64,000 bases of DNA from Cupriavidus plantarum (GCF_905397285.1 NZ_CAJPUX010000001.1:248001-312000), one strand, 5' to 3'; positions 45,590 to 56,327 are shown, numbered from the stretch's first letter. Numbers and translations: made by a program. Notes: generated by a model from the letters alone, not told the origin.

Positions 45590-47758
45590 ATGCAATTTCC
45601 CGTCCCCAAACGCGGTACGGGCGCGGTTGCCGCGCTTGCCGCCTCCCTGATCGCCGCGTCGATCGTCACCGCTTGCGGTGGCGGCGGCAGCGATGGCGCT
45701 GCCGCGCCAGCCGGCAGCAACAACGCCAGCAACTCGACGCCCGTGCAACCCGCATCGGGCTATGCGCCGCTGTACGACGCCACGACGCAGGCGATGGAGC
45801 AGATTCAGTACCGCGAGGCCGACGGCACGCTCGTGACACTAGTGGGCATGCGGCCCACGGAGCGTCACGCCCGTGAGCGCGGGGAGGCATGGGACGCGCC
45901 GGACGCGGGTCCGGGCCGTTACCTCACGTTCCCGACGTTCTACTTCCAGAACCGCACGTTCGGCCTGGAGATCCGCGACGAAGTCCCGGCCGGCCGACAG
46001 AAGATCTCGTTCTACCTGCGCGTGAACCAGGGCATTTTCGACGGCACGACGTTCAGCCTGTTCCGCAATATCCAGAATCCGGAAGTGCGCGACTACGGCT
46101 GGTCGCTGAACTACGGCTTCAACAACCCGACGCAGGGTGGACTGCCGATCTGTATCGAGGGGCAGCCCAAAGAGAACTGCATGATGACGGTCGACTCGAA
46201 CTGGCGCACCGACCCGCACAGCCAGCTCCGCATCGGCGACAAGATTGAACTCGCGCCGGCGCCTCGTCTGAAGCGCGATCCCGTGGTCGATGGGGGTGGC
46301 AGCCGCTACTACTCGTTCGAGCAGCTCTACGTGGTGGGCCAGGGCATGAAGCCGTGGTACGGCATCGTGCCGAACCTCGACTCTGAACCGCTGCCCGACG
46401 ACACGCTGCTGGGCGGGCAGGCGAGCCTCTCGTACAACTACTCCGAGGAACCGATGCGCGTGTTCCAGCAGATGTCGAACAACATCGGCATCGCGAACAC
46501 GCAGCGCTTCGTGGAAGGGCGCCGGCTGTTCCATACGTCTTTCCTCGATGGCAAGCACTCGGAGCATGACGCGGACAACCCCGTGTTCTCGGCCCACATC
46601 GGCCAGCTTGGCCCGCGCTACAACCAGCCGCGCTGCATCCAGTGCCACACGAACAATGGCCGCAGCATCTCGCCGGGCATCGGCGTGAAGCTCGACACGA
46701 TGTCGGTGCTCACCGCGGCCGCCGATGGCAAGGCCGATCCCACGTATGGCTGGAACGTCCAGCAGCATGCGCAGGATGGCGGGGCCCCGCAGTACGACGT
46801 CAGCATCAAGTCGTACGAGACAACGGTACGCACGCTGCCGGACGGCGAGAAGGTGGAGCTGGTCAAGCCCGTCTATGCGTTCAAGGGCCCGACCCCGGCG
46901 CAATTCTCGGCACGCCAGGCCGCGCAGGTGATCGGCATGGGCCTGCTGGAAGCGCTCGACGAGAAGACTATCCTCGCGCTCGCGGATCCGGACGATGTGA
47001 ACGGCGACGGCGTGCGCGGCGTGCCGAACTGGGTGATCGACCCGGAAACGGGCAAGACCCACCTGGGCCGCTTCGGCTGGAAGGCATCGAAGGGAAGCAT
47101 CCGCCATCAGGCCGGCGACGCGCTGAGCAAGGACATGGGCGTGACCTCGCCGGTGTTCCCGACGCGCGGCTGCCAGATGGGCGCGGCCGACTGCCGCCAG
47201 ACCACGGCCGCCACGTCGATCTCGGAAACGGAAATCGAACGCCTGACGAGCTACCTCTCGCTGATCGCGGTGCCCGCCCAGCGCAGCCTGCGCAGCGGCT
47301 TCCCGGCCGGCGTGCGCGTGTCGCCCGAGCATGACGTGAATCCGGACCTCATCGCCCGCGGCAGCGTGCTGTTCACGCAGTCCCGCTGCGTGGCCTGCCA
47401 CACCGCGACGCTCAAGACCGGCAGCAACCATCCGTTCGTGGAATTGCGCGACCAGACCATCCATCCGTACACGGACCTGCTGCTCCACGACATGGGCCCG
47501 GGCCTGAGCGACACGCTGAGCGAGGGCCGTGCCGCGCCGAACCAGTGGCGGACCGCACCGCTGTGGGGCATCGGTTCGCTGCGCTTCGTGCAGGGCAATG
47601 CCGATCAAAGCGTGCGATTGCTGCATGACGGCCGCGCCCGCAACATGGTCGAGGCCATCCTGTGGCACGGTGGCGAGGCCAACGACGCGCGCACGCGCTT
47701 CGAAGCGCTGCCCAGGAACGACCGCGACGCGATCGTGGCCTTCCTGCAGTCGCTTTGA
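45590..47758 (+). CDS. di-heme c-type cytochrome lipoprotein (DUF1111/thiol oxidoreductase-like)
   Basis: 722 residues. Lipoprotein signal with lipobox VTAC (about 26-29). Two heme c motifs, CIQCH (C349) and CVACH (C600). The region around CIQCHTNNGRS, FGWKASKGSIRHQAG and the C-terminal LLLHDMGPGLSD and RTAPLWGIG matches DUF1111 di-heme oxidoreductase-like proteins. Its likely place is the outer face of the inner membrane or the outer membrane. Substrate unknown. Followed by an intrinsic terminator. Confidence 0.85.
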   Translation: MQFPVPKRGTGAVAALAASLIAASIVTACGGGGSDGAAAPAGSNNASNSTPVQPASGYAPLYDATTQAMEQIQYREADGTLVTLVGMRPTERHARERGEAWDAPDAGPGRYLTFPTFYFQNRTFGLEIRDEVPAGRQKISFYLRVNQGIFDGTTFSLFRNIQNPEVRDYGWSLNYGFNNPTQGGLPICIEGQPKENCMMTVDSNWRTDPHSQLRIGDKIELAPAPRLKRDPVVDGGGSRYYSFEQLYVVGQGMKPWYGIVPNLDSEPLPDDTLLGGQASLSYNYSEEPMRVFQQMSNNIGIANTQRFVEGRRLFHTSFLDGKHSEHDADNPVFSAHIGQLGPRYNQPRCIQCHTNNGRSISPGIGVKLDTMSVLTAAADGKADPTYGWNVQQHAQDGGAPQYDVSIKSYETTVRTLPDGEKVELVKPVYAFKGPTPAQFSARQAAQVIGMGLLEALDEKTILALADPDDVNGDGVRGVPNWVIDPETGKTHLGRFGWKASKGSIRHQAGDALSKDMGVTSPVFPTRGCQMGAADCRQTTAATSISETEIERLTSYLSLIAVPAQRSLRSGFPAGVRVSPEHDVNPDLIARGSVLFTQSRCVACHTATLKTGSNHPFVELRDQTIHPYTDLLLHDMGPGLSDTLSEGRAAPNQWRTAPLWGIGSLRFVQGNADQSVRLLHDGRARNMVEAILWHGGEANDARTRFEALPRNDRDAIVAFLQSL

Positions 47759-47836
47759 TGGGCGCCGCGTCGCCTTAACGCTTTCTCTCCGCTTTCTCTC
47801 CCCGAGAAACGGCGCGACTTTCCCGCGCCGCCCCTG

Positions 47837-47863
47837 AGCCGTGCCTTCGGGCACGGCTTTTTT
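47837..47863 (+). terminator. intrinsic terminator after the di-heme gene
   Basis: Stem 47837-47845 with 47850-47858 (9 bp, TTCG tetraloop) followed by T6. Confidence 0.92.
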
Positions 47864-47932
47864 ATTGGCGCCGCTGAGGTAACATTCCGCCACCTTAATT
47901 CCACTGGCCTCGACCTTTCACGGCTCCCCACC

Positions 47933-50900
47933 ATGGCACCCTCCACCGGTCTCGATGAGTTGGCGTTTCGGCGGATCCTCCGGCGCAATATCACATTGCC
48001 ACTCGTCGTCGGAGGGGTTACGGCGGCGATCTTCATCGGCCTCGTGCTGTATCTGCTTTCCGCCAACAGCTGGATCGAGCATTCCGAGCGCGTCATCGGC
48101 AATACTCAGGAGATCGGCCGCCTCGTCTGGCGCAAGGAAGCCGCGCTGCGCGGGTATGCCATGACTGGCGAGGAGCGCTATGTTCGCGACTACGACCTCG
48201 CCCGGCCCATCCTGATGGCGGACGTCGATGCGCTTGCCACGCTCGTGCGCGACAACGCCGCGCAGGTCGAGCGGATGCAGCGCATCAAGGCCTGGCAGCA
48301 GCAGTGGGACCGGAAAGCCGACGAGCTCATCGCGCTGCGCCGCCGGGGCGATAACACGCAAGCCGCGGTGCTCGCGGGACGCGGCGAAGCCGAGCGCGAT
48401 GCGACCAATCGCGAGCTCGACGCCTTTCTCGGCATCGAGCAGACGCTGCGGCTCAATCGCGCGGACTCCGGCAGCCAGTTTGCCCTGGTGACGATCATCG
48501 GTTCCGTAGTGGCCAGCGTACTGCTGAGCTTCATCGTCGCGTGGCGCGGGCGCAAGGACCTGGTGCAGCTGTCGGATGCCTATAGCGGCTCGCTCGACGC
48601 GCACGAAAGCCAGGCGGCCGTGCTGACGCATCAGGCGTGGCTGCGCGACGGGCAGGTGCGGTTTGGCGCGCAGGTCGTCGGACAGGACTCCCTTGCGCGG
48701 CTTGCCCCCGTGGTGCTCGAATTCCTCGCGGGCTATCTCGGCGCGGCCGCGGGCACGCTTTACGTGCTGGTCGGCCGCAATACGCTCGAACGCCGTGGCG
48801 CGATCGGCAGGGCGGGCGCGGAGAACGGAGCGGACATGCTGCCGCAGCGGATCCTCGTGAGCGAAACGCTGGTCGGCCGCGCCGTCACGGCCGCGCAGCC
48901 GCAGCATATCGACGAGGTGCCGGCCGACTACTGGACCGTCTCCTCGGCGCTGGGCGCGGCGCCGCCGAAGTCGCTGATCGTGGCGCCGATTCGCGCGAAT
49001 GGCGTGGTGATTGGCGCCATGGAGCTCGCATTCATGGCGCCGCCCGACGCGCGCAGCAAGGAGTTCCTCACGCTGATGAGCGCGACGATCGGCGATGTGG
49101 TCGCCGCCGCGCAGCAGCAGGAACGCCTGCAGGAAGCACTGGAGGAAACGCAGCAGCTCAACGAGGAACTGCAGAGCCAGCAGGAAGAGCTGCGTGTGGC
49201 CAACGAGCAGCTGGAGCAGCAGACCTCGGCGCTGTCGCAGTCGCGCGCGGTGTTGGCGAACCAGAAGGCCGAGCTCGAGCAGACCAACGAGCAACTGTCC
49301 GCGCAGGCGCGCGTGCTCGACGAGAAGAACGAAGTCCTCACGCGCGTGCAGCAGACCCTCGAGGAGAAAGCCGCCGACCTCGAACGCGCGAGCCAGTACA
49401 AGTCCGAGTTCCTCGCCAACATGTCGCACGAGCTGCGGACGCCGCTGAACAGTTCGCTGATCCTGTCCAAGCTGCTGGCGGACAACAAGGGCGGCAACCT
49501 GACGGGCGAACAGGTGCGCTACGCGCAGACGATCCATTCGGCGGGTAACGACCTGCTGGTGCTGATCAACGACATCCTCGACCTCGCGAAGGTGGAAGCG
49601 GGCAAGGTCGAGCTCGTGATCGACACGGTCGCGCTGGAACAGCTCAATGGCAACCTCGTGCGCACGTTCGAACCGCTTGCGCGCCAGAAGCGGCTGACGT
49701 TCCAGTGCGCGGTGGCGCCCGACGTGCCGCCGACGATCACGACCGATGGTCACCGGCTGGAGCAGGTGCTGAAGAACCTGCTCTCGAACGCGGTCAAGTT
49801 CACGGAGCACGGCGAGGTGTCCGTGCAATGGACCATGGCGGGCCCGGACCGCGTGCGCTGCGCGGTGCTCGACACCGGTATCGGCATCGCGCCGTCGCAG
49901 CATGCGCGCGTGTTCGAGGCGTTCCATCAGGCCGATGGCACGACCAGCCGGCAATACGGCGGTACGGGCCTGGGCCTGTCCATCTCGCGCAGCCTTGCCG
50001 AATTGCTGGGCGGCGAGATCGCGCTGGAGAGCACGCCGGGCCGGGGTTCCGTCTTCTCCGTTACGCTACCGTTGCATTATGTGGCGCCGGCCGGCGCGGA
50101 TGCGGATGCGGGTGCGGACGTGGCAGCGGCCGCTGGCCATGATCGCGGCGCGGTGGCGATGCCCGGGCGCGTGGAGACGCCGCCCGTGACAGCAGCCCCG
50201 GCGGTGCCCGCCGTGTCCGTCACCGCGCAGCCGTCCGCCGTGGCAGCCTCCCGCACTGCCCAGGCTCAGAAGATGGCCCAGACGGTGGCCCAGGCCAACG
50301 AGGCGGATGCGGCAGCCATCGCCGAAGCGCGCACCATCATTCCAGACGACCGCCATGCGCTGAGCGGCGAGCGCCTCGTGCTTGTGATCGAGGACGAGCC
50401 GCAGTTTGCGCAGATCCTGCTCGATATCGCGCACGACATGCAGTACCAGTGCATCGTCTGCGGCACCGGCGGCGAAGGCTTCGCGATGGCGCGCGAGTAC
50501 CAGCCGCAGGCCATCCTGCTCGACCTCGGCCTGCCCGACCGCTCGGGGCTGATGGTGCTGCAGGAGCTCAAGAGCGAGCCGCGCACGCGGCATATCCCCG
50601 TGCATGTGGTATCCGCCACGGACCGTGCCGACACCGCGCTGCATCTCGGCGCGGTCGGGTTCGCGGTCAAGCCGACGTCGCGCGACGACCTCGCCAACAT
50701 CTTCCGCCGCCTGCAGGAGAAGATCGCGCGGCAAGTCAAGCGCGTGCTGCTGGTGGAGGACGACGCGCGCCAGCGCGACAGCGTGGTGAAGCTGATCGGC
50801 GACGAGAAGATCGAGATCGTCGCGGTCGAAACTGGCGAACAGGCGCTGCAGCGGCTGCTGACCGAAGTGTTCGACTGCATGATCGTCGATCTCAAGCTGC

Positions 50901-51550
50901 CCGACATGCAGGGCAGCGAGCTGCTGCGCTCGATGGCGACCACCGAGGCCTGCTCGTTCCCCCCCGTGATCGTCTACACCGGACGCAACCTGTCGCCCGC
51001 CGAGGAGCGCGAGCTGCTCAAGTACTCGCAGTCGATCATCATCAAGGGCGCGCGCTCGCCGGAGCGTCTGCTCGACGAGGTCACGCTGTTCCTGCATCAG
51101 GTGGAATCGGACCTGCCGGAGGATCGCCGCCACATGCTGCTGGCCGCGCGATCGCGCAGCCGCGAGCTGGAAGGGCGGCGCGTGCTGGTCGTGGACGACG
51201 ACGTGCGCAACGTGTTCTCGCTGACCAGCGCGCTCGAACACCAGGGCATGCGCGTGGAGATTGGCCGCAATGGCCATGAAGCGCTCGACATCCTTGCGCG
51301 CACGCCGGATGTCGATATCGTGCTGATGGACGTGATGATGCCGGGGATGGATGGGCTCGAGGCCATGCGCAGGATTCGCTCGGACCTCAAGCTGAAGAGC
51401 CTGCCGATCATCGCGGTGACGGCCAAGGCGATGCAGAAGGACCGGCTGGAATGCCTGGCGGCCGGGGCCAGCGACTACATCGCCAAGCCCGTGGACCTCG
51501 ACCAGCTGTATTCGCTGCTGCGGGTGTGGGTGCCGAAGGCGATGATCTGA
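47933..51550 (+). CDS. hybrid sensor histidine kinase with three receiver domains
   Basis: 1205 residues. Two membrane segments (about 22-44 and 188-206) flank a CHASE3-like sensor. A GAF domain follows (about 235-395), then a long Gln/Glu-rich coiled coil (about 395-490). The kinase has phosphoacceptor His H499 in FLANMSHELRTPLN and an ATPase with LDTGIGIAP and GGTGLGLSIS. An Ala/Val-rich linker precedes three receivers with phosphoacceptor Asp at about 864 (LLDLGLPD), 986 (IVDLKLPD) and 1133 (LMDVMMPG). No DNA-binding partner is adjacent, so output is probably by phosphotransfer elsewhere. Confidence 0.92.
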   Translation: MAPSTGLDELAFRRILRRNITLPLVVGGVTAAIFIGLVLYLLSANSWIEHSERVIGNTQEIGRLVWRKEAALRGYAMTGEERYVRDYDLARPILMADVDALATLVRDNAAQVERMQRIKAWQQQWDRKADELIALRRRGDNTQAAVLAGRGEAERDATNRELDAFLGIEQTLRLNRADSGSQFALVTIIGSVVASVLLSFIVAWRGRKDLVQLSDAYSGSLDAHESQAAVLTHQAWLRDGQVRFGAQVVGQDSLARLAPVVLEFLAGYLGAAAGTLYVLVGRNTLERRGAIGRAGAENGADMLPQRILVSETLVGRAVTAAQPQHIDEVPADYWTVSSALGAAPPKSLIVAPIRANGVVIGAMELAFMAPPDARSKEFLTLMSATIGDVVAAAQQQERLQEALEETQQLNEELQSQQEELRVANEQLEQQTSALSQSRAVLANQKAELEQTNEQLSAQARVLDEKNEVLTRVQQTLEEKAADLERASQYKSEFLANMSHELRTPLNSSLILSKLLADNKGGNLTGEQVRYAQTIHSAGNDLLVLINDILDLAKVEAGKVELVIDTVALEQLNGNLVRTFEPLARQKRLTFQCAVAPDVPPTITTDGHRLEQVLKNLLSNAVKFTEHGEVSVQWTMAGPDRVRCAVLDTGIGIAPSQHARVFEAFHQADGTTSRQYGGTGLGLSISRSLAELLGGEIALESTPGRGSVFSVTLPLHYVAPAGADADAGADVAAAAGHDRGAVAMPGRVETPPVTAAPAVPAVSVTAQPSAVAASRTAQAQKMAQTVAQANEADAAAIAEARTIIPDDRHALSGERLVLVIEDEPQFAQILLDIAHDMQYQCIVCGTGGEGFAMAREYQPQAILLDLGLPDRSGLMVLQELKSEPRTRHIPVHVVSATDRADTALHLGAVGFAVKPTSRDDLANIFRRLQEKIARQVKRVLLVEDDARQRDSVVKLIGDEKIEIVAVETGEQALQRLLTEVFDCMIVDLKLPDMQGSELLRSMATTEACSFPPVIVYTGRNLSPAEERELLKYSQSIIIKGARSPERLLDEVTLFLHQVESDLPEDRRHMLLAARSRSRELEGRRVLVVDDDVRNVFSLTSALEHQGMRVEIGRNGHEALDILARTPDVDIVLMDVMMPGMDGLEAMRRIRSDLKLKSLPIIAVTAKAMQKDRLECLAAGASDYIAKPVDLDQLYSLLRVWVPKAMI

Positions 51551-51602
51551 CCGATCGAGATCCGATCGATCGCGGCATGGCCTCCGGCTGCGCGACGGTG
51601 GG

Positions 51603-53198
51603 TTACTGCGCCTTCGGAGTGGTATCGGGCGGCAGCTGGTAGCTCCACGTCTCCGTCAGCGGACGGTTGTCGCCGGAGACCAGCGCCGCGCGCAGTTCCA
51701 CGACCTTCTTCGGGTCCTTGACCTTGAAGCGCAGCGTCAGACGCTGGCCCTTGGTGGCGGGATTCACCTGCAGCACGCGTTCGATCAGTTCCGCGTTGTC
51801 GCTCAGGCTGACTTGCGGATTAATCTGGGCGCTCGGCGCGAGGTTCGCCAGCGGCGCGCCTTCGAAGTCGATCAGCAGTCCGATGCTGCCATCGAGATGG
51901 CGAATCAGGTTGGCCTGCATGATCTCGCCCGCGGAACGCAGGGTCTGCTTGACCCACGCGACGTCCTTCGGCACGAGGGCGCGTTCGTCCATCGTCCAGT
52001 GCATCGTGTAGTTCGCCACCAGCGGCGTGCCCTTCGGCGGCAGTGCGTCGGGCGTCCAGAACGCGACGATGTTGTCGTTGGTCTCGTCCGGCGTGGGGAT
52101 TTCGACGAGCTCGACCTTGCCCTTGCCCCAATCGCCTTCCGGCACGATCCACGCGCTCGGGCGCAGGTCGTAGCGGTCCTTCAGGTCTTCGTAGGCGGAG
52201 AACTCGCGGCCGCGCTGCAGCAGGCCAAAGCCGCGCGGGTTGTTCACCGTGAACTGGCTGATGGCCAGATGGCGTGGATTGTTGAGCGGCCGCCAGAGCC
52301 ATTCGCCGTCGCCGGTATGGATCGACAGTCCATTGGAGTCATGCAGCGCGGGGCGGAAGTTGTGCGGGTCGCGCATCTGGTTCGGCCCGAACAGGAACAT
52401 GCTCGTGAGCGGCGCGATGCCGAGCTTGGTCACCTTGTCGCGCATGAACACCCGCGCCTGCACCTTGAGCGTCGAGTCCTCGCCGGGCATCAGCTCGAAG
52501 CGATACGCACCGGTCGCGCGTTGCGAGTCGAGCAGCGCGTAGAACACCAGCTTCTTGTCGGTGGGGTTGGGACGCTCGATCCAGAACTCGCGGAAGGCCG
52601 GAAACTCCTCGGCAATCGGCAGCCCGGTGTCGATCGCGAGGCCGCGGCTAGAGAGGCCGTACACCTGACCCTTGCCAATCACGCGGAAGTAGCTCGCGCC
52701 GAGCACGCTCATGACCTCGTCGAGCTTGTCTGGCCGGTTGACGGGGTACATCACGCGGAAGCCCGCGTAGCCGAGCTTGCTCGTGGCCGAGCGGTCCAGC
52801 TTGAGGTCGCCGAAGTCGAACCGCGACATGTCGTAGCGGATCTCCTGCACGTTCTTCCCGACGATCTCGTTGATGCGCACCGGCGAGCTGAACTGCATAC
52901 CCTGGTGGTAGAAGCCGAGCTTGAAGGGCGTACCCTGATTCTTCCACTCGAGGTTGTCGATGCGCGGCTGGATCTTGATGTAGTCGGCGAACTGCATCTG
53001 CTGGAAGGCCGGGGGCAGATTGTTCGCGGGTGCCACGTACGGTTTGTCGGCCAGCGTTTTCGCGCGCGCGGTCACGTCATCGAGCGAGAAGGCGGCCGCG
53101 ACGCCGCCGTGCAGTAACGCCAACAGGGCGGCGAGGCTGGGCAGGACGGAGCGGGTTCCGGTTCGGGCTTTTAAAGTCGCGGCAAAGGCGGCTAGCAA
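51603..53198 (-). CDS. opgG: glucan biosynthesis protein G (osmoregulated periplasmic glucans)
   Basis: 531 residues. The start is TTG at 53198, chosen because GGAGG lies 8 nt upstream and a signal peptide follows (cleavage near GVAAAF). The MdoG/OpgG core is clear from [19 protein letters not shown] through [16 protein letters not shown]. OpgG acts in the periplasm on the glucan backbone made by OpgH. No opgH lies next to it here, unlike the mdoGH operon of E. coli. Divergent from a GH3 beta-glucosidase gene. Confidence 0.94.
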   Translation of the reverse strand: MLAAFAATLKARTGTRSVLPSLAALLALLHGGVAAAFSLDDVTARAKTLADKPYVAPANNLPPAFQQMQFADYIKIQPRIDNLEWKNQGTPFKLGFYHQGMQFSSPVRINEIVGKNVQEIRYDMSRFDFGDLKLDRSATSKLGYAGFRVMYPVNRPDKLDEVMSVLGASYFRVIGKGQVYGLSSRGLAIDTGLPIAEEFPAFREFWIERPNPTDKKLVFYALLDSQRATGAYRFELMPGEDSTLKVQARVFMRDKVTKLGIAPLTSMFLFGPNQMRDPHNFRPALHDSNGLSIHTGDGEWLWRPLNNPRHLAISQFTVNNPRGFGLLQRGREFSAYEDLKDRYDLRPSAWIVPEGDWGKGKVELVEIPTPDETNDNIVAFWTPDALPPKGTPLVANYTMHWTMDERALVPKDVAWVKQTLRSAGEIMQANLIRHLDGSIGLLIDFEGAPLANLAPSAQINPQVSLSDNAELIERVLQVNPATKGQRLTLRFKVKDPKKVVELRAALVSGDNRPLTETWSYQLPPDTTPKAQ

Positions 53199-53433
53199 GA
53201 CGAATTCCTCCAGTAAGGCGCGTTAGAAAATGTTGCCACAGGTATGTTGCGGTGCAAATCGCTAGTGTATAGACGGTAAACTGCGCGCGTAGTGCCGAAA
53301 AAGTAACGTTTTTGCGTGGCGTGCCTGCAACGGCATTCGCCCACTGTAAAAAAGTCCGACAAAGTCGGGCATACGTCAGCCAGCCGTTCGGGCAGAGTCG
53401 AGCGCGTCCGCTGACATACAAAACGGAAAACGA

Positions 53434-55761
53434 ATGAGACTGCTCACTTCGCTGGCGCTTGCCGCCAGCCTGCTCTGCACCCCGCCTTTCACCGCTGGCG
53501 CTACGGCCGCGCCCGCCGATGCCGCCGCGCCCGCGGCCGTTCCCTCGCTCGCCGAGCGCAACGCGTTCATCGACAACCTGATTGCGCGCATGACACTCGA
53601 CGAGAAGATCGGACAGCTGCGGCTGATCAGCATCGGCTCGGACATGCCGCAGCCGCAGCTTCGCAAGGAACTCCAGGCCGGCCGCGTGGGCGGCACCTTC
53701 AATTCTGTGACGCCGGCCGAGAACCGTCCGTTGCAGGAGGCCGCGGTCAAGAGCCGCCTCGGCATTCCCATCTTCTTCGCGTACGACATCGTGCACGGCC
53801 ATCGCACGATTTTCCCGATCAGCTTGGGCGTTGCCTCGACCTGGGACATGGGCGCGGTCGAACGCGTCGCGCGCGTGTCGGCGGTGGAGGCCACGGCCGA
53901 CGGCATCGACATGACCTTCGCGCCGATGGTCGATATCTCGCGCGATCCGCGCTGGGGCCGCACGTCCGAGGGATTTGGCGAAGACCCGTTCCTCGTATCG
54001 CAGAGCGCGCGCGCGATGGTGCGCGGCTTTCAGGGCTCGTCGCCCGCGAACCGCGACAGCCTGATGGCGGTGGTCAAGCATTTCGCGCTGTATGGCGCGG
54101 TCGAGGGCGGCCGTGACTACAACACGGTAGACATGAGCCCGATGCGGATGTTCCAGGACTATCTGCCGCCGTACAAGGCGGCCATCGACGCTGGCGCGGG
54201 CGGCGTGATGATCGCGCTGAACTCGATCAACGGTGAGCCCGCCACGTCGAACAAATGGCTCCTGCGCGATCTGCTGCGCAAGCAGTGGGGCTTCAAGGGG
54301 CTGACTGTCAGCGATCATGGCGCCATCGACGAACTGATGCGTCACGGCGTGGCGAAGGACGGCCGCGAGGCCGCGAAGCTCGCGATCGAGGCGGGCGCCG
54401 ACATGAGCATGCATGACTCGCTCTATCTCGAACAACTGCCGGGGCTCGTGAAGTCGGGCGCGGTGCCACTGAGCGTCGTCGATGAGGCCGTGCGCGAAGT
54501 GCTCGGCGCCAAGTACGACCTCGGCCTGTTCGCCGACCCGTACCGCCGCATCGGCCGCGCGGAGAACGATCCGGCCGACGTGGAGGCGGACAGCCGCCTG
54601 CATCGCGCGGACGCCCGCGACGTGGCGCGCCGCTCGCTCGTGCTGCTCGAGAACCGCAACCAGACGCTGCCGCTGAAGAAAGGGGGCACGATCGCGGTGG
54701 TCGGTCCGCTCGCCGACGCGCCGATCGACATCATGGGCAGCTGGTCCGCGGCGGGCAAGGGCAAGCATTCGGTAACGCTGCTGCAGGGCGTGCGCGATGC
54801 GCTGGGCGACCGCGGCCGTGTGCTGCACGCCCATGGCGCCAACCTGACCGACGATCCGCGCGTGGTCGAGTACCTGAACTTCCTGAACTGGGACATGAAG
54901 GAACTCGTCCAGGATCCGCGCCCGCTCGGCGACACAATCGCGGAGGCGGTGGCCGCGGCGCGCGCGTCGGACGTCGTCGTCGTCGCCGTGGGCGAGTCGC
55001 GCGGCATGTCTCACGAAGCGTCCAGCCGCACGACGCTGACGTTGCCCGGCTCGCAGCAGACGCTCCTCAAGGCGCTGAAGTCCACCGGCAAGCCGATGGT
55101 CGTGGTGCTGATGAACGGGCGCCCGCTCACGCTGAACTGGGAGAAGGAGAACGCCGACGCGATGCTGGAGACCTGGTACGCGGGCACGGAGGGCGGCCAT
55201 GCGATCGCGGACGTGCTGTTCGGCGACTACAACCCGTCGGGCCGGCTGCCGGTCTCGTTCCCGCGCTCGATCGGTCAGATTCCGACCTACTACAACCAGC
55301 TGCGCATCGGCCGGCCATTTACGCCGGGCAAACCGGCCAACTACACCTCGCAGTACTTCGAGGAGGCGTCGGGACCGCTGTATCCGTTCGGCTACGGCCT
55401 CAGCTACACGCAGTTCTCGGTGTCGGATGTCCGGCTCTCGCAGGACACGATGCGCGCGGGAGACCGGATAGAAGCCAGTGTGACCGTGAAGAACACGGGC
55501 TCGCGCGATGGCGAGGTGGTCCTGCAACTGTACCTGCAGGACGTGGCCGCCTCCGTTGTGCGGCCGGTCAAGGAGCTCAAGGACTTCCGCAAGATCCCGC
55601 TCAAGGCGGGCGAGTCGCGCGTGGTGTCGTTCCCGATCGACGAGGACAAGCTCAAATTTTTCAATGCGAAGCTCCAGTATGTGGCGGAGCCCGGCGAGTT
55701 CAACGTGCAGATCGGACTCGATGCCGAGAACGTCAAACAGAAGGCGTTTGTGCTGCGCTGA
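53434..55761 (+). CDS. bglX: periplasmic beta-glucosidase, GH3 family (BglX-like)
   Basis: 775 residues with a signal peptide (cleavage near GATAAPA). The GH3 N-terminal barrel carries the nucleophile Asp in LTVSDHGAID (D294) and KHFALYGAVEGGRDYN upstream. A GH3 C-terminal domain and a fibronectin-III-like domain (last 90 residues, ASVTVKNTGSRDGEVV) complete the BglX layout. Cleaves beta-glucosides; next to opgG it might trim periplasmic glucans. Codon use is like the neighbours. Confidence 0.93.
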   Translation: MRLLTSLALAASLLCTPPFTAGATAAPADAAAPAAVPSLAERNAFIDNLIARMTLDEKIGQLRLISIGSDMPQPQLRKELQAGRVGGTFNSVTPAENRPLQEAAVKSRLGIPIFFAYDIVHGHRTIFPISLGVASTWDMGAVERVARVSAVEATADGIDMTFAPMVDISRDPRWGRTSEGFGEDPFLVSQSARAMVRGFQGSSPANRDSLMAVVKHFALYGAVEGGRDYNTVDMSPMRMFQDYLPPYKAAIDAGAGGVMIALNSINGEPATSNKWLLRDLLRKQWGFKGLTVSDHGAIDELMRHGVAKDGREAAKLAIEAGADMSMHDSLYLEQLPGLVKSGAVPLSVVDEAVREVLGAKYDLGLFADPYRRIGRAENDPADVEADSRLHRADARDVARRSLVLLENRNQTLPLKKGGTIAVVGPLADAPIDIMGSWSAAGKGKHSVTLLQGVRDALGDRGRVLHAHGANLTDDPRVVEYLNFLNWDMKELVQDPRPLGDTIAEAVAAARASDVVVVAVGESRGMSHEASSRTTLTLPGSQQTLLKALKSTGKPMVVVLMNGRPLTLNWEKENADAMLETWYAGTEGGHAIADVLFGDYNPSGRLPVSFPRSIGQIPTYYNQLRIGRPFTPGKPANYTSQYFEEASGPLYPFGYGLSYTQFSVSDVRLSQDTMRAGDRIEASVTVKNTGSRDGEVVLQLYLQDVAASVVRPVKELKDFRKIPLKAGESRVVSFPIDEDKLKFFNAKLQYVAEPGEFNVQIGLDAENVKQKAFVLR

Positions 55762-55830
55762 GCAGGTGGCGGTGAGTAGGTTGCCGGTTTGCACTACCAT
55801 GGAAGGACGCCCGCCCAGGAGACTCCTTCC

Positions 55831-56214
55831 ATGCCTCGCCCCGCCCGCAGTCTGGTTGTCGCAGCCTTGTTCGTGACGGCAAGCGGTTTGCTCGCGCCAC
55901 TGCCCATGCCGTTCCACCACCATTCGCTGGCACAGGGCCCGTCCGCCGGCGACGCGGCCATTAACAACGCGATCTCCAACGCCGTGCGCGAGGGGGAACC
56001 GCAGTTCCGGCCCACGCCCAGCCAGCCGCCATCGCGCGACGCCGAATGCGATTCGCTCGCGGCCCAGATTGGCGACTTGCCGCGCCGCAGCTACCGGCCA
56101 TCGGGGCAGAGCGTCGAGAACAGCCAGGGCACCGATATCCCCACGGTCGAGCGCGACCGGACGCGTCGGCAACTTCAGCGCGTCTATAGCGAGAAGTGCG
56201 CCGAGCATAGTTGA
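55831..56214 (+). CDS. small secreted protein of unknown function
   Basis: 127 residues with a signal peptide (hydrophobic VVAALFVTASGLLAPL, cleavage perhaps near SLAQ). The mature part is polar, with DAECDSLAAQIGDLPRRSYR and a second Cys near the end (EKCAEHS), suggesting one disulfide. I do not recognise a family. It follows bglX by 69 bp on the same strand and could share its transcript. Confidence 0.6.
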   Translation: MPRPARSLVVAALFVTASGLLAPLPMPFHHHSLAQGPSAGDAAINNAISNAVREGEPQFRPTPSQPPSRDAECDSLAAQIGDLPRRSYRPSGQSVENSQGTDIPTVERDRTRRQLQRVYSEKCAEHS

Positions 56215-56327
56215 CGGGCGCGTCCCGCGCCTGCCGCCCGGATTCGGTCCTCAAGTCTTCGTAACCGCCCGTCCATGGCGCATGCGTCCGCGCCGGGATT
56301 CGGTTTTGCCCCGATATGGCGCATTTG

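Noticed and set aside
53353-53368. Terminator on the minus strand upstream of bglX
   Set aside because: The stem is only 5 bp (53356-53360 with 53364-53368); the A run makes it look like one, but no minus-strand gene ends there.
53077-56208. Open frame of over 1000 codons on the minus strand opposite bglX
   Set aside because: Composition is Arg/Ala/His-rich with no family motifs, and it lies antisense to a clear GH3 enzyme; a typical shadow in high-GC DNA.
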